From Escallonia rubra (lineage: Eukaryota; Streptophyta; Magnoliopsida; Escalloniales; Escalloniaceae): DNA of 64,000 nucleotides. The position numbers and the translations under genes are program-made. The stretch's first letter is position 1. Every line of letters starts with the position of its first letter. Positions 1 to 10,800 of this stretch are shown piece after piece. The notes under the pieces were generated by a model. That model worked only from the letters and a program-made list of their open reading frames with translations. It did not search any database and was not told where the DNA came from. The stretch lies in assembly GCA_033065855.1 (NCBI GenBank), contig JAVXUO010000473.1, positions 310,001 through 374,000 of the forward strand, written 5' to 3'.

Positions 1-784
1 GGTGGACAGAGACTTAGTATCATATTTATACGATTGGGCTAGATTGACTTCCACAATTTTGTCACTTAAAAATACATTAGTGAACTTTTAACCTCTTTCA
101 GCCGCAAATTGTTTATGATTAACCAAAAATATTGTAGTTTAGTCTCACCTTCTTAAAAGTAAAAATACATTTAAGTTTAGTAAACCTTTTATTTCTAAAA
201 GGGTATTTTTAATGAAAAAATCTGTAGCCATTTTAATCGCTTGAGATTATTTTGTACGCTGGGGCGAGATCCTTACCCGTTTTGATTATATTAATAGTCT
301 TATGTCACTAAAAGATGCATTAATGAACCTCTGTAGTGTCAAAATGTTTAAAGTTAGCCAAAACAGTAGTAATTTAGCCTCACCTTTTAAAAATTTAGAG
401 AACTTTTTAACTTAAAAAGAATATTTCCAGGAAAAAGAATATTTAGTTGTTTAAGCCCTTGCATATAACAACTTGAGAGTTTTCAAGTTAAAAAAAGTTA
501 TTAATCATTTGAGCCGGAATAAATTGGAATCTTTATTAATTGGGGTTCATCTAATCCTATCACTTTATAAGAGTGAAATATGTAAAGACAATAGCCATAT
601 GAAACATGTTATCATGTAAATATATGATACCTCGGGATACGATGCATCATATAAAAATAATAACCATATGAAGAATATGTTGTCATGAAATAGGGTATTC
701 CAATAACTCTAATACAAATATAGGATTATGTACTTGTCACGAACTCAAATTATAATTAGGAACAAAATTGTATGATAAAATCAA

Positions 785-2093
785 GGGATAATATCAATTA
801 TATCCTTCAGTTTAGGGGTAAATTACAGTCAAAGACGTAAGTTTCAAAATTTTGTACTCGTATCCAAAATGTGAAAATTTGGTATTAGATATGCCCACCG
901 TTAGGGTTCCGTGACCCTAACTAACGGTTTCTGCTAATGTGGCAATACCGTATTTTAAAAATGGCAATACTACCCTCTCCTTCTTCCAATTTCCTGTACA
1001 TCCTCTCGCACAACCACTGCACCACCCCCGCATCACAACCACTGCAGAACCCAGTCAATCTGTCCCAAGAATCCCACCCCAACATCATAGCTGCACACAG
1101 ATTCACAAACACACGCACACAGCCTCCGCCTCGTCGTTATCACCATACCACCGCAAGCAATATGTCTTCACCACCCCACTGCTCCACCGTACTCAAAGTA
1201 GCCCCATCACACTTCAACTCATCACCAATTTTCACCAACAACTATCCCAATCAAACAAATTCAGGAAGAACTTCAAATCGGCAGCCCTACTGGCGGTGCC
1301 GAACCTCACAACGGGATCAGGGCCTTGGTCATGCCGTCTTTAAGGAGGATAGCCTTGCATCCGCTGTTGGTGCTGGCCACCAAACACCCATCGGTCGTGG
1401 CCATGGGGACAGAATATTCCCTGTCGTCTAGGAAGAGCGGCACGACGATGCCCATGGGGATCTAGACGTAACCAACGGGCATCTCACAGCACTGCCCCAA
1501 ATAGAATCGTAATTGAAGCCCAACCAAAGGCAGCCCATCGAGGGACTTGCCAGTGATCCTCTGCAAGGCCTCCGTCCTGATGGCGTCGGCACGGTAGTAG
1601 TCGCCGAGCTTAGATTCAAGGGAGTAGAAGAGAGTGATGGCAGCGATGATGGCCTTGACAACCTCCTCGTCTTCCTCGAAGGGGAGAGGGGCCGATGCGA
1701 CCACGGGTCAACGACCTTCTTGTGTTTGGGAAAAGGGGCGGCGACACAAGGAGCCAAGCGGGTGACCTCCTTGCGCGCATATGAGGTCATTGACGTCTTC
1801 CTCGTCGTCCACGGCAGATTTGGTGGTCATGGTTATTCGATGTGGAAATGGGTTTGAGACGGTGGTAGAAGGTGAATGACAATGGTGGTTCAATCGATTT
1901 GAGAAGGGATAGAAAAAGAGAAGGGGAAGAGAGAGACGAGTGATTTGTTGTAGAGGGCAATTATGTCATTTTACACGAAAATTTAACATCATCCGTATTC
2001 TGTGTGGTCAACGGACATAACTGATATAAACGCAAACATGTGTCCTCGACTGTAATTAACCCCTAAACTGAGGGATATAAGTGATATTATCCC
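785..2093. mobile_element. Mutator-like element carrying a gene fragment (Pack-MULE type)
   Basis: The two ends form an imperfect terminal inverted repeat of about 50 bp, starting GGGATAATATCA at the left and ending TGATATTATCCC at the right. Perfect 9-bp direct repeats TAAAATCAA flank it at 776-784 and 2094-2102, the length typical of Mutator-superfamily insertion. The interior is much richer in GC than the AT-rich flanks and contains an HMG-CoA reductase fragment (1261-1830, minus strand) but no transposase. That makes it a non-autonomous element that captured host sequence. The next AT-rich repeat copy (about 2685) contains TAAAATCAAT without an insertion, which looks like a paralogous empty site. 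Confidence 0.85.
1261..1830 (-). pseudogene. HMG-CoA reductase fragment, frameshifted, inside the Mutator-like element
   Basis: Read on the minus strand in shifting frames, this stretch follows plant 3-hydroxy-3-methylglutaryl-CoA reductase from the acidic linker into the start of the catalytic domain. In order one sees [93 protein letters not shown] and RAADLKFFL. These match the family in the same order, but there are frameshifts, in-frame stops and a missing short segment after GCKAI. The N-terminal membrane segments and the rest of the catalytic domain are absent. It cannot make a working enzyme; antisense or small RNAs against true HMGR genes are conceivable but not shown. Confidence 0.85.
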
Positions 2094-2102
2094 TAAAATC
2101 AA

Positions 2103-3950
2103 TTTTTATACATTTAAAATTTTCTAAAGAAACTCCAACTTTACTATAGTTTTCTTACTCCAATATGTCTGTAATTGAAATCTAGAATTAAACTTTAGTT
2201 TTATGATAGTTTCAATGTACAAAAATGTTTACATTGAAATATATATACATGCACAATAATTAAAATTTGTAGCATACACATCAACACACAAATCTGAAAT
2301 ACAAAATTTTAAAAAGATTAAGTTTCTGATAAAATATTCAATCTAGTTTAAGTAGATTATGTTTATATTTTTTAAGGCTATATAAAACATTGTTCTCTGC
2401 AAGTTGTTTTCATTAATCGAAATTGATGGAGAAGATGTAGTAGCTTGAGGTAGTTTAGCTTTAACGTGAATAGAAGCAGTATGTTTTGATAGAAATTTTT
2501 TCGGTAATCAAAAAGCATGTAGGAGTTCAAGGGTGGTTTTATAGGTTTTCATAAGTTTTTTATTTCTTTCTAAAAGACAAAAGATCCCTTAACTCGAACT
2601 AAAACATATATTCCTATAAGGATAATCTAAGGAAAGATGCACAATAATTAAAAAATTTTGAATGCACATATATTCCAATAATTAAAATCAATTCTTATGC
2701 ATTTAAAATTTTCTAAAGAAACTCCAGCTTTACTATAGTTTTCTTACACCAATATGTCTGTAAATGAAATCTAGAAGTAAACTTTAGTTTTATGATAGTT
2801 TCAATGTACGAAAATGTTTACATTGAAATATATATACGTGCACAATAATTAAAATTTGTAGCATACATATCAACACACAAATCTGAAATACAAAATTTAA
2901 AAAAGATTAAGTTTCTGATAAAATATTCAATCTAGTTTAAGTAGATGATGTTTATATTTTTGAAGGCTATATAAAACATTGTTTTCTACAAGTTTTTTTC
3001 ATTAATGGAAATTGATGGAGAAGATGTAGTAGCTTGAGGTAGTTTAGCTTTAACGTGAATAGAAGCAGTATGTTTTGATAGAAATTTTTTCGGTAATCAA
3101 AAAGCACGCAGGAGTTCAAGGGTGGTTTTATAGGTTTTCATAAGTTTTTTTTTCTTTTCTAAAAGACAAAAGAACCTAACTCTAACTAAAACATATATTC
3201 CTATAAGGATAATCTAAGGAAAGATGCTTGATGTCCTAAGAGAAGCCAAATACACTCTTATTTTTTAAGAACAATTTAATTCAAAATGAGTATTTGATGG
3301 GAAAAAAAAGTTTCAAGTGAAGATTTTAGTTTAAAAAGGGCATCTTAAAAAAGAAAAAAAAATTAGTCATTTAACCCCAGTCAAGACTACATATGCATTT
3401 AGAAAATCCTAAAAAACTCTAGTTTTATGATACCTTCCTTATATCAATATGTCTATATTAAAAATCTAGAATCAAACTTCAGGCTTACGACAGTTTCAAT
3501 GTACTAATATGTTTGTATTGAAATCTATATACTTGCAGAATAATTTAAATATGTAGCATACATATCAACATAATACAAAATTAAAAATGATTGAATTTCT
3601 GACAAAATATTGAATTTAGCTTAGGTATATTATAATTTTCGAAAAAGGCTTTAGAAAATATGTTCTCTACAAGTTGTTTTCTTTAATCGAATATGACGGA
3701 GAAGATTACCTCTATTGTATTTTAAGTCAAAACATCCCTTTACTCTGATAAAAGCATATAGTCCAATAAAAAATAATTTAACGAAAGAGACTTGATATTA
3801 TATGAAAGTAAAAAAAATCCTTATTTTTTAAAACACTTATTAAAAATAGGTATTTAATGAAAAGAAAAGTTTTAATCAAAAGTCAAAACATTCCTTAACT
3901 CTAACAAAAATATATATCCCAATAAGAATAATTTAAGGAAAGAAGCTTGT
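2103..3950. repeat. Direct repeat of about 590 bp, two good copies and one degenerate
   Basis: Copy 1 (about 2103-2640) and copy 2 (about 2690-3225) share long matching runs such as CATTTAAAATTTTCTAAAG, GTAGCTTGAGGTAGTTTAGC and GGAAAGATGC. A more diverged copy begins near 3395 and its last motif recurs near 3710 and 3870. The copies are AT-rich and non-coding. I do not recognise the family. Confidence 0.75.
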
Positions 3951-4228
3951 TATCCTATGAGAAATCCAAAACACCCTCATTTTTAAATAAAACTCTAATT
4001 TATAAAGGATATTTAATGGGAAAGAAATGTTATAAGTCAAAAACACCCTTACTCACCCTTAATCTTTTATGGAAATATCAATTAGAAAAGGGTACTTTAA
4101 GGAAAGAAAATATTAGCCATTTAAGCTCATATGTGCTTTTATATATGTATAGATAGATAAGGTGCTTATACGACATGGTTTGTACTTAAGAGGTCTAACA
4201 AATATTCTCTTTGGCTTATGCTGCTCAG

Positions 4229-5433
4229 GGATGGGGTCCTGGTGAAATGCGAGATATATGGCGAGGTTCAAATGAACTCGCATCTATCGGGTCTTCCTGA
4301 TTTGACACTTTCTTTTGCAAATCCTTCCATCCTGAACGATGTGCAATTCCATCCTTGTGTTCGGTTTCGACCATGGGAATCACATCAGATTTTGTCCTTT
4401 GTGCCTCCTGATGGTCAGTTTAAGCTGATGAATTACAGGTATGCATCTCTGTGGGTAGATTTCAACAAGTTGAACTGGATTTATAGCTTATTTTTGCTGT
4501 GATAGTTAGTTGTGCTCGACACATCCCTACTAGACACCAGAAATATGTGTGAATGAGCTGAGGTGTAAGCAAGCTTTCTTGTCCACCAGTTTCCAACCTG
4601 TTTGTTCACTATACTTGGCTGAGCAGTTTTGAAAATCTGAAAAGAGTATCAACCAGCACCCTTCATTGTTCGCTTCATTAAATTCAAGCTTGTTATACCA
4701 TTGTTGTTTCATTACAGGGTTAAGAAGTTGAAGAATACTCCAATATATGTTAAACCACAGCTAAGTTCAGATTCTGGTACATGCCGCATCAACGTGTTAG
4801 TTGGATCACGCAATGATCCTGGGAAGACAATTGACTCTATAACTGTGCAATTCCAACTGCCTCCTTGCATTTTGTCAGCTGATCTATCTTCAAATCATGG
4901 GACAGTAAACATCCTGGCTAACAAGGTACTACGCATGACTTGTAATTCAAAGTAAGGAGACAATGCACTTCTCTGGTTGTTTTTCAACTAGAAGGAGATG
5001 GAGTATTTGCTTTGTTGTCACCAACAGCACCTTATACATTCTAGTATAGGTGTCGTCGTTTTACTCCGAGTTGTAGGTCTAGTAGGGGCAGCATGGTTTA
5101 ATTAGTTGCACCAGAAACATTGGTCAACTTTTGGCAAGAGTTTTTCTTGTCGGTAACTGATCATAAGCTGTATATTTGTTTTGCCAGACCTGCTGCTGGT
5201 CTATCGGAGGGATCCCGAAAGATAAATCCCCTTCCTTGTCTGGAACATTAGTACTTGAGACTGGTTTGGAGCGCCTCCACGTATCCCCCACTTTCCAAGT
5301 GGGTTTCAAGATCATGGGCGTTGCTCTCTCGGGCCTGCAAATAGATAAATTGGATTTGAAGAATCTACCTGCACGTCCTTACAAAGGTTTTCGAGCCCTC
5401 ACACGTTCAGGAGAATACGAAGTAAGGTCATAG
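4229..5433 (+). CDS. AP3M: AP-3 complex subunit mu, C-terminal half (5' exons outside window)
   Basis: Three exons, 4229-4438, 4718-4925 and 5188-5433, join in frame through clean AG/GT borders to encode about 220 residues ending in EYEVRS and a TAG stop. The translation follows the mu-homology domain of plant AP-3 mu: DGVLVKCEIYGEVQMNS, LPDLTLSFANPSIL, VRFRPWESHQILSFVPPDGQ, NTPIYVKPQL, PGKTIDSITVQFQLP, then WSIGGIPKDKSPSLSGTL and LQIDKLDLKNLP. In the family this domain binds tyrosine-based cargo signals for the AP-3 coat, which sorts proteins to the plant vacuole. The first base of exon 4229 completes a split codon, so coding sequence continues upstream, beyond a repeat-filled intron of at least 4.2 kb. 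The N-terminal longin-like half is not visible. Homology is clear; the intron length is inferred. Confidence 0.93.
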
Positions 5434-5927
5434 GTATAGCTTCGAGATAAGTTTCAAACAGTTGCTGCTTCAGATTCATTTTCTCAAATCATGGAGTTGC
5501 AATGTCCAGTGGAATTCTCATTCTGAAATCGAATGAGCTGGGCAACTATATCCTGGAAGAGTCACTTCATTATCGTTTGTAAAAGCTTGCAATGTGCAAA
5601 CTGAGGAGAACGAAAGGAAGAAGAAAAAAGCAAAAACAATTTACGAGTCTGGAAGTTCTTCAACTTGTACCATTTTGTATGCTGAAAATTCATGATGTAA
5701 TTAGCCCTATAGCTCTTCATAGCTCGTAGTCATCTTCATGGCTTCTTTAAGTTTTTCTTTATTTCCCAGATTTATGGCTATTTTTTTTGCCAACATGAGA
5801 CTCATTTGCCCATGTTTCTTGGAGAAATTCCCATTCTTCAGCAATGTTGGCCAGCCTTGGTAGCTTGCAACCCTCCATATTGTTACTAGCTATTATCAAT
5901 ATGTGTTTCTATCAAAAGCAAAAACAA
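5434..5927 (+). other. AP3M 3' untranslated region and downstream spacer
   Basis: No open reading frame of note lies between the AP3M stop and the Mutator-like element at 5928. The first 250 or so bases are probably the 3' untranslated region, judged only from position and base composition; no polyadenylation site was fixed. Confidence 0.4.
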
Positions 5928-6590
5928 AGGGTAATATGACGTTTGTCCCTCGAACTAGCATTGCATTCTTAAAATAGTCCTCTAGCTCCTATTTTCGTTG
6001 TTTGAGTCTTTGAATTATTTGTTTTTTTTATTTATTCTGGTTGCGTTGTGACACTCTCTTAAAGTTTGGAGGGTAACCTTGTTGATAAAATTAAGGCGAA
6101 CCGCTGAAGGAAGGGGGCGAGACACTTAAGGAAGCGGGCCTGCCCAATGACCGGAAGGATTCGTAGGCTGGAGACGATACTGAAGTAGTTACTGTTAACG
6201 ACGTAGTTGGTGTCGAGCTAGAGATGGTGTCGATGAATATCTGAACTTTTGCGTCAAATCTGTTGGATCATGTCACGGCCACCTGCTTCAATGCCATTGC
6301 TGACATGTTTCACCAAGAGGGTTTTGAGTGAGGAGTATGATGATGTGGAGGGCTGGAGGGTTCCAGTGAAATGCCAGAGGGGTCGCAGTGGCAACGGTGG
6401 CAGAGGGGCTGAGAGGTGGTGGTGCCTTATAGATACTTCTTAGAATTATCTCGAACTTTTTTAACCAAAAACCTAACGAAGTGGTCAATTTAGAGATGGA
6501 GCCTATATCAAAGACTATTCTAACAAAAATATGAATTTTGAGGATTATTCTAAGAATCCGAAGATAGTTCAAGGGACTACATATTAACCT
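5928..6590. mobile_element. Short Mutator-like element, possible gene capture
   Basis: The left end AGGGTAATATG and the right end CATATTAACCT begin an imperfect terminal inverted repeat of about 50 bp. Flanking 9-bp repeats CAAAAACAA (5919-5927 and 6591-6599) fit a Mutator-type target duplication, though the low complexity of the target weakens this evidence. The middle (about 6080-6430) is more GC-rich than the surroundings and has minus-strand stretches that look like decayed coding sequence (for example KTLLVKHVSNGIEA), which I could not identify. No transposase is present. Confidence 0.65.
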
Positions 6591-6912
6591 CAAAAACAAA
6601 AACAAAACGACCATGTAAATTCCAAATGAAATGTTCCCAACGACGTTTTGTCCATAAATGTAAATATTTCTTTAGCAAACATGATATCTCGAATTGCTAG
6701 CAATTCCACTAATTATAATGAAGCTAAAAGATTGTCCAATTCTTCAAACTTAGGGAGTGTCTGGATTAAAGTTTTTTGTATCTTCCACTTCGAGATCATC
6801 TAAAGTAAGTGAAAAGAAATTATGGACAGTTGTGTGACAAACTTATGACATATGTCGTATTCAGAAAACTGTCAATGACCTCTCATGTATTTTTATTTTT
6901 TTTTTGATTATA
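6591..6912. other. Spacer without recognised features
   Basis: AT-rich sequence between the Mutator-like element and the left arm of the inverted duplication. I see no gene or repeat here. Confidence 0.4.
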
Positions 6913-7682
6913 AAAAAAAAGTGTCTAAAGATTTTTGGGGGATAGGAATGGTTTTATTTTGGGGGGGGGGGGGGGAGAGCTTTTATGCGGGCGGGATTTT
7001 CGGAGAGGTTCTGTTGGATGAGAAGAATACAAACTTTGGATTTGCCTTTTCCTTTTACGGCAAGCTCTTATGTGGATAATCTGAGGAAATATTTGCAAAT
7101 TTGACGGCTTTTGCTTAGGTCTGAAGTATATATGTTCAATTTTCATAAAATGCAAGGGACTTACAAGTGTGTTCATGGATCCAAATAAAGCCTCTCATGT
7201 ATGCGAGGAAACGTGTATTCGGCCTCACATGAGGTCGAATACATGTTTCCTCGCATACATGAGAGGCTTAAATAATTAGATGGTAAAGATCTAACCAATT
7301 TAACTCTAAAAAAAAAAAACCATAAAAAAACCTATAAAAATATTTATTTACTCCTGCAATTAAACATTATCCTTAACAATCATAAATATTCCAAAATCTT
7401 GTCTTACATCAGAAAATTCTTTTATTTGGATCCATGAACACACTCCCCTTGCATTTTATGAAAACTGAACATATGTACTTCATACCTAAGCAAAAGCCGC
7501 CAAATTTGCAAATTTATCCTCAGATTATCCACATAAGAGCTTGCCGTAAAAGGAAAAGGCAAATCCAAAGTTTGTATTCTTCTCATCCAGCATAACCTCT
7601 CCGAAAATCCCGCCTGCATAAAAGCTCCCCCCCTCCAAAATTCAACCATTCCTATCCCCCAAAAATCTTCAGACACTCTTTT
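6913..7682. repeat. Large inverted duplication upstream of the invertase gene
   Basis: The left arm (about 6913-7188) reappears reverse-complemented as the right arm (about 7427-7682). Matching landmarks include GATTTTCGGAGAGGTT, AGAAGAATACAAACTTTGGA, TTTACGGCAAGCTCTTATGT and GTGTTCATGGATCC, read against their complements on the right. Differences are few: a long G run at 6961-6975, single substitutions and small indels. The loop of about 240 bp holds a second palindrome (7188-7269). The right arm ends about 150 bp before the invertase start codon, so it may be native promoter or leader sequence with the left arm its inverted copy. A transcript across both arms would fold into a hairpin stem of roughly 260 bp. 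Confidence 0.85.
7188..7269. repeat. Near-perfect palindrome in the loop of the inverted duplication
   Basis: The half-arm beginning AAGCCTCTCATGTATGCGAG at 7188 is matched by its complement ending CTCGCATACATGAGAGGCTT at 7269. The stem is about 33 bp with one mismatch around a loop of about 15 bases. It has no relation to the sequence of the outer arms that I can see. Possible explanations are a small foldback insertion or a microRNA-like hairpin. Confidence 0.85.
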
Positions 7683-7772
7683 GTTCCCACAAAAGTCTCA
7701 CAACCTAAATTTTTGTCCACAAAATCTCATAAAAATCAAGCCATATCTCCGTCCATACAAATTACACATACA

Positions 7773-7781
7773 TATAAATAG
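7773..7781 (+). promoter_or_regulatory. Candidate TATA box of the invertase gene
   Basis: TATAAATAG lies 54 bases before the chosen invertase start codon at 7835, a plausible distance for a short leader. It stands just outside the right arm of the inverted duplication (ends 7682). No transcript evidence is available. Confidence 0.45.
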
Positions 7782-7834
7782 ATTCATCATAAAGGTAACC
7801 CACTTCTTTGAATTTTTCTCTGATTTTTTTTATA

Positions 7835-10800
7835 ATGAACACAATTTGCTTTATGACCATGAAACCGTATTGTAGGATTATGAAACCCTATTGTAGAATG
7901 CTACTAAATATCCAAAAGCCGGCATCTTTAGGCTTTGAATCCCTAAAATTTGACCATACTCGTAAATTGCATAGCCACCCTTCGCGAATCTTGGGTTCTT
8001 GGAGCGTTCTTGATCGAACCCAGAAGCCAAATGTTCCTCCAAATCCAATTTGGGGCCAAGCTAGGGTTTGTAGGGCAAGGGGCGAGCATTTGATTACTAG
8101 GATTTGGTCAAATGTTAGGAATAATTCGACAGTGGTTGAAACCCGTGTGAATGACAACAATTTTGAGAGGATTTATGTTCAGGGAGGGTTGAATGCAAAA
8201 CCATTGGTGGTAGAAAGGATAGATAAGGATGAAAATACAGGCAGAGGTGAGGAAAGTGTAGTAGGAAGTGAAGCTGAGAATGTAAATTATGAGAATTTGG
8301 AGGTCAGTGTTGGTAGGGAGGAGTCGGAGGGCGAGAAGGAGGCGTGGAGGTTGTTGCAGGATGCCATTGTGACATACTGTGGGAGTCCGGTGGGGACGCT
8401 AGCAGCAAATGATCCGGGTGATAAGCAACCCTTGAATTATGATCAGGTGTTTATACGTGATTTTGTTCCGTCAGCTCTAGCATTCTTGCTTAAGGGGGAA
8501 GGTGAGATCGTGAGGAACTTCCTCCTTCATACATTGCAGTTGCAGGTAATTTACACTGCTTTTTGTGTTTGTATTATATTCTGTTTCTGATTGACGCTAC
8601 AAATAGTTTGGGACTTTTTTATAAAGAAGTGGGTAAGGCAATTGGCACATTCTTTTGGCTATTCTGCACCCAGTTGTAGCATTGAGCCTCTTTTTCGTAA
8701 GCTGTAGCTATAAGCAAAGGTCTCAGAACTAGCGTGGAAATAGTTCACCTATGTTTCTTTTGCATAAAACGATGAGTATTTATATGGAACGCGTAAATGG
8801 AGATAAAGCCTTTGGCTTGTCTTCGTATCAATAATTGAGTACCCGAGTTTGAAAAAGTTTAGATTTGGGCTCTAGATTCTATATCAAGCTATTTTGTGGC
8901 CATAGAGATTGAATAGTATCTTCCTACTCTAATGTTCGGTATCAGATTTCCAACCTACCGTGCCTTTGTATGTTTGCCATGTGGTTTTGTTTCTAATTCA
9001 CGCAAAAGGTCTCGTTAACCTGGTGGTATTACACAAATGTCAGACAGTGTAATTTCACATGTCTGTGAGATGCTGCAGGAGCTCAAATATATTCTACCAG
9101 TCTACATTCTCGGTGACAATTTATTGAGGAGGTTCATGTATTGGCTTGTGACATTTTTTTTTTAATTAACTTGATGTGCGGATGAATTGGGTATCGGTGG
9201 GCCTTGTCCAGAACAAGGGTGCTGCAATATCTTACCAAGAAAAGCATGTTTTGTCTCTATATTGCTTGATAACCTGGGAATGACCGATACTTGGAACCTT
9301 TGTTTGCTATGCGGGCTATGTTTTTGTGGTTCATTGAGTAGGTATGTTCAGTCGACTACTTGGGGACAAGCACTGGATAAAATGGCCTTCTTTTGTGTTT
9401 TTACCAATTTTATCATAATCAACATCAGTGTTATGCGAGATTTTGAAATTTACCCTTCTATTCATGTTTGATATTTCCAAAGTTTCTAAATGCTCTTATT
9501 GTTCACTAGAGTTGGGAGAAAACAGTAGATTGCTACAGTCCGGGACAGGGGTTAATGCCAGCAAGTTTTAAAGTTAGAAGTGTGCCTCTTGACGAGAACA
9601 AGACTGAAGAAGTTTTAGACCCAGATTTTGGGGAGTCAGCTATAGGGCGAGTTGCTCCTGTTGACTCTGGTATGTGTAATTTTTTCTTGATAGAGAATGC
9701 CTACCATATTAAAAAAAAAAAGAGTTAATACACAGGCAGTTGTGCATCAGATGAATACCCTATTTTCTGTTTTCATCTGGGGCTTTGAACAGGATTGTGG
9801 TGGATTATTTTGCTGAGAGCTTATGGGAAGATCACTGGTGACTATGCATTACAAGAGAGGGTGGACGTCCAGACGGGCATCAAACTGATCCTAAATTTGT
9901 GTCTGTCTGATGGGTTTGATATGTTTCCTTCTTTGTTGGTCACTGATGGCTCCTGTATGATAGATCGACGGATGGGTATCCATGGTCACCCCCTTGAAAT
10001 TCAAGTGAGTTGATTTTGCAAACCTTTATAACTTGTTTATAAGTAGCTTCTGACTGGATTCAAGGGTGACATCTTGCTGTTAGACTCGTTTTATTTGCTC
10101 TAGTGAAAGGCTTAAGGTGCAAAATTTTAAAACAATTTCTGTGGTTCTTTATATAGCATGTAGTCTACATTTGGACATAGTATAACTCTGGATTTGGCCT
10201 ATGGTGCATTCGTATCACCATGAGCTCATAGTGGTTGGTCGTGGAAATGCAGTGCGGTTTTCTATCAGGGTTTTTCCTTTTGTTGTTGGGGGTGGGGGAT
10301 AAAAATGTCTCCAATGGAGAAGCAGATTGAGGCGAAGACAAAACCTTTCGAGAAGCATGTCATTGCCTTATCTGCATTGGAAGTACCTCGGATGGTTTCC
10401 TGGAAACGTCTAACATATCATGGAGGTATCCATTGTTTAACATTAAATAGCAGGTAGTACTGATTCCGTATCTATGAGGCATGTGTCCTCTTTTGAAGGG
10501 TCGCCATGTTACTGTACCAGTATCACATCACCTTTGTCCTCTGTGCACTTCCATCCGTCATCGCTTTTTATTTCTGAGGTCCATTTTCAGATGGCTTACT
10601 ATACACATTGATTTCTGTAGGCACTATTCTATTCAGCTCTAAGGTCCTCCCGTGAGATGCTTGCCGCTGATGATGGGGCAAAGAATTGGGTGAGAGCTAT
10701 CAATAATAGACTCAGCGCGTTGTCATTTCACATCAGAGAATATTATTGGCTTGATATGAAGAAGGTTAATGAGATCTATCGATATAAGACAGAGGAATAT

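Larger units (their letters stand above)
1..4228. other. AT-rich, repeat-filled DNA, probably intron of the AP3M gene
   Basis: I see no AP3M exon here. The first recognisable exon begins at 4229 in the middle of the protein, so the N-terminal half must lie left of the window and this stretch is probably part of one long intron. It holds a Mutator-like element (785-2093) and about three diverged copies of an AT-rich repeat (2103-3950), both listed separately. Bases 1-775 are AT-rich with no coding signal that I can see. Confidence 0.55.

Noticed and set aside
937-1431. Plus-strand open frames of 134-164 residues inside the Mutator-like element
   Set aside because: Low-complexity Thr/Pro/His-rich translations that partly overlap the HMG-CoA reductase homology on the other strand.
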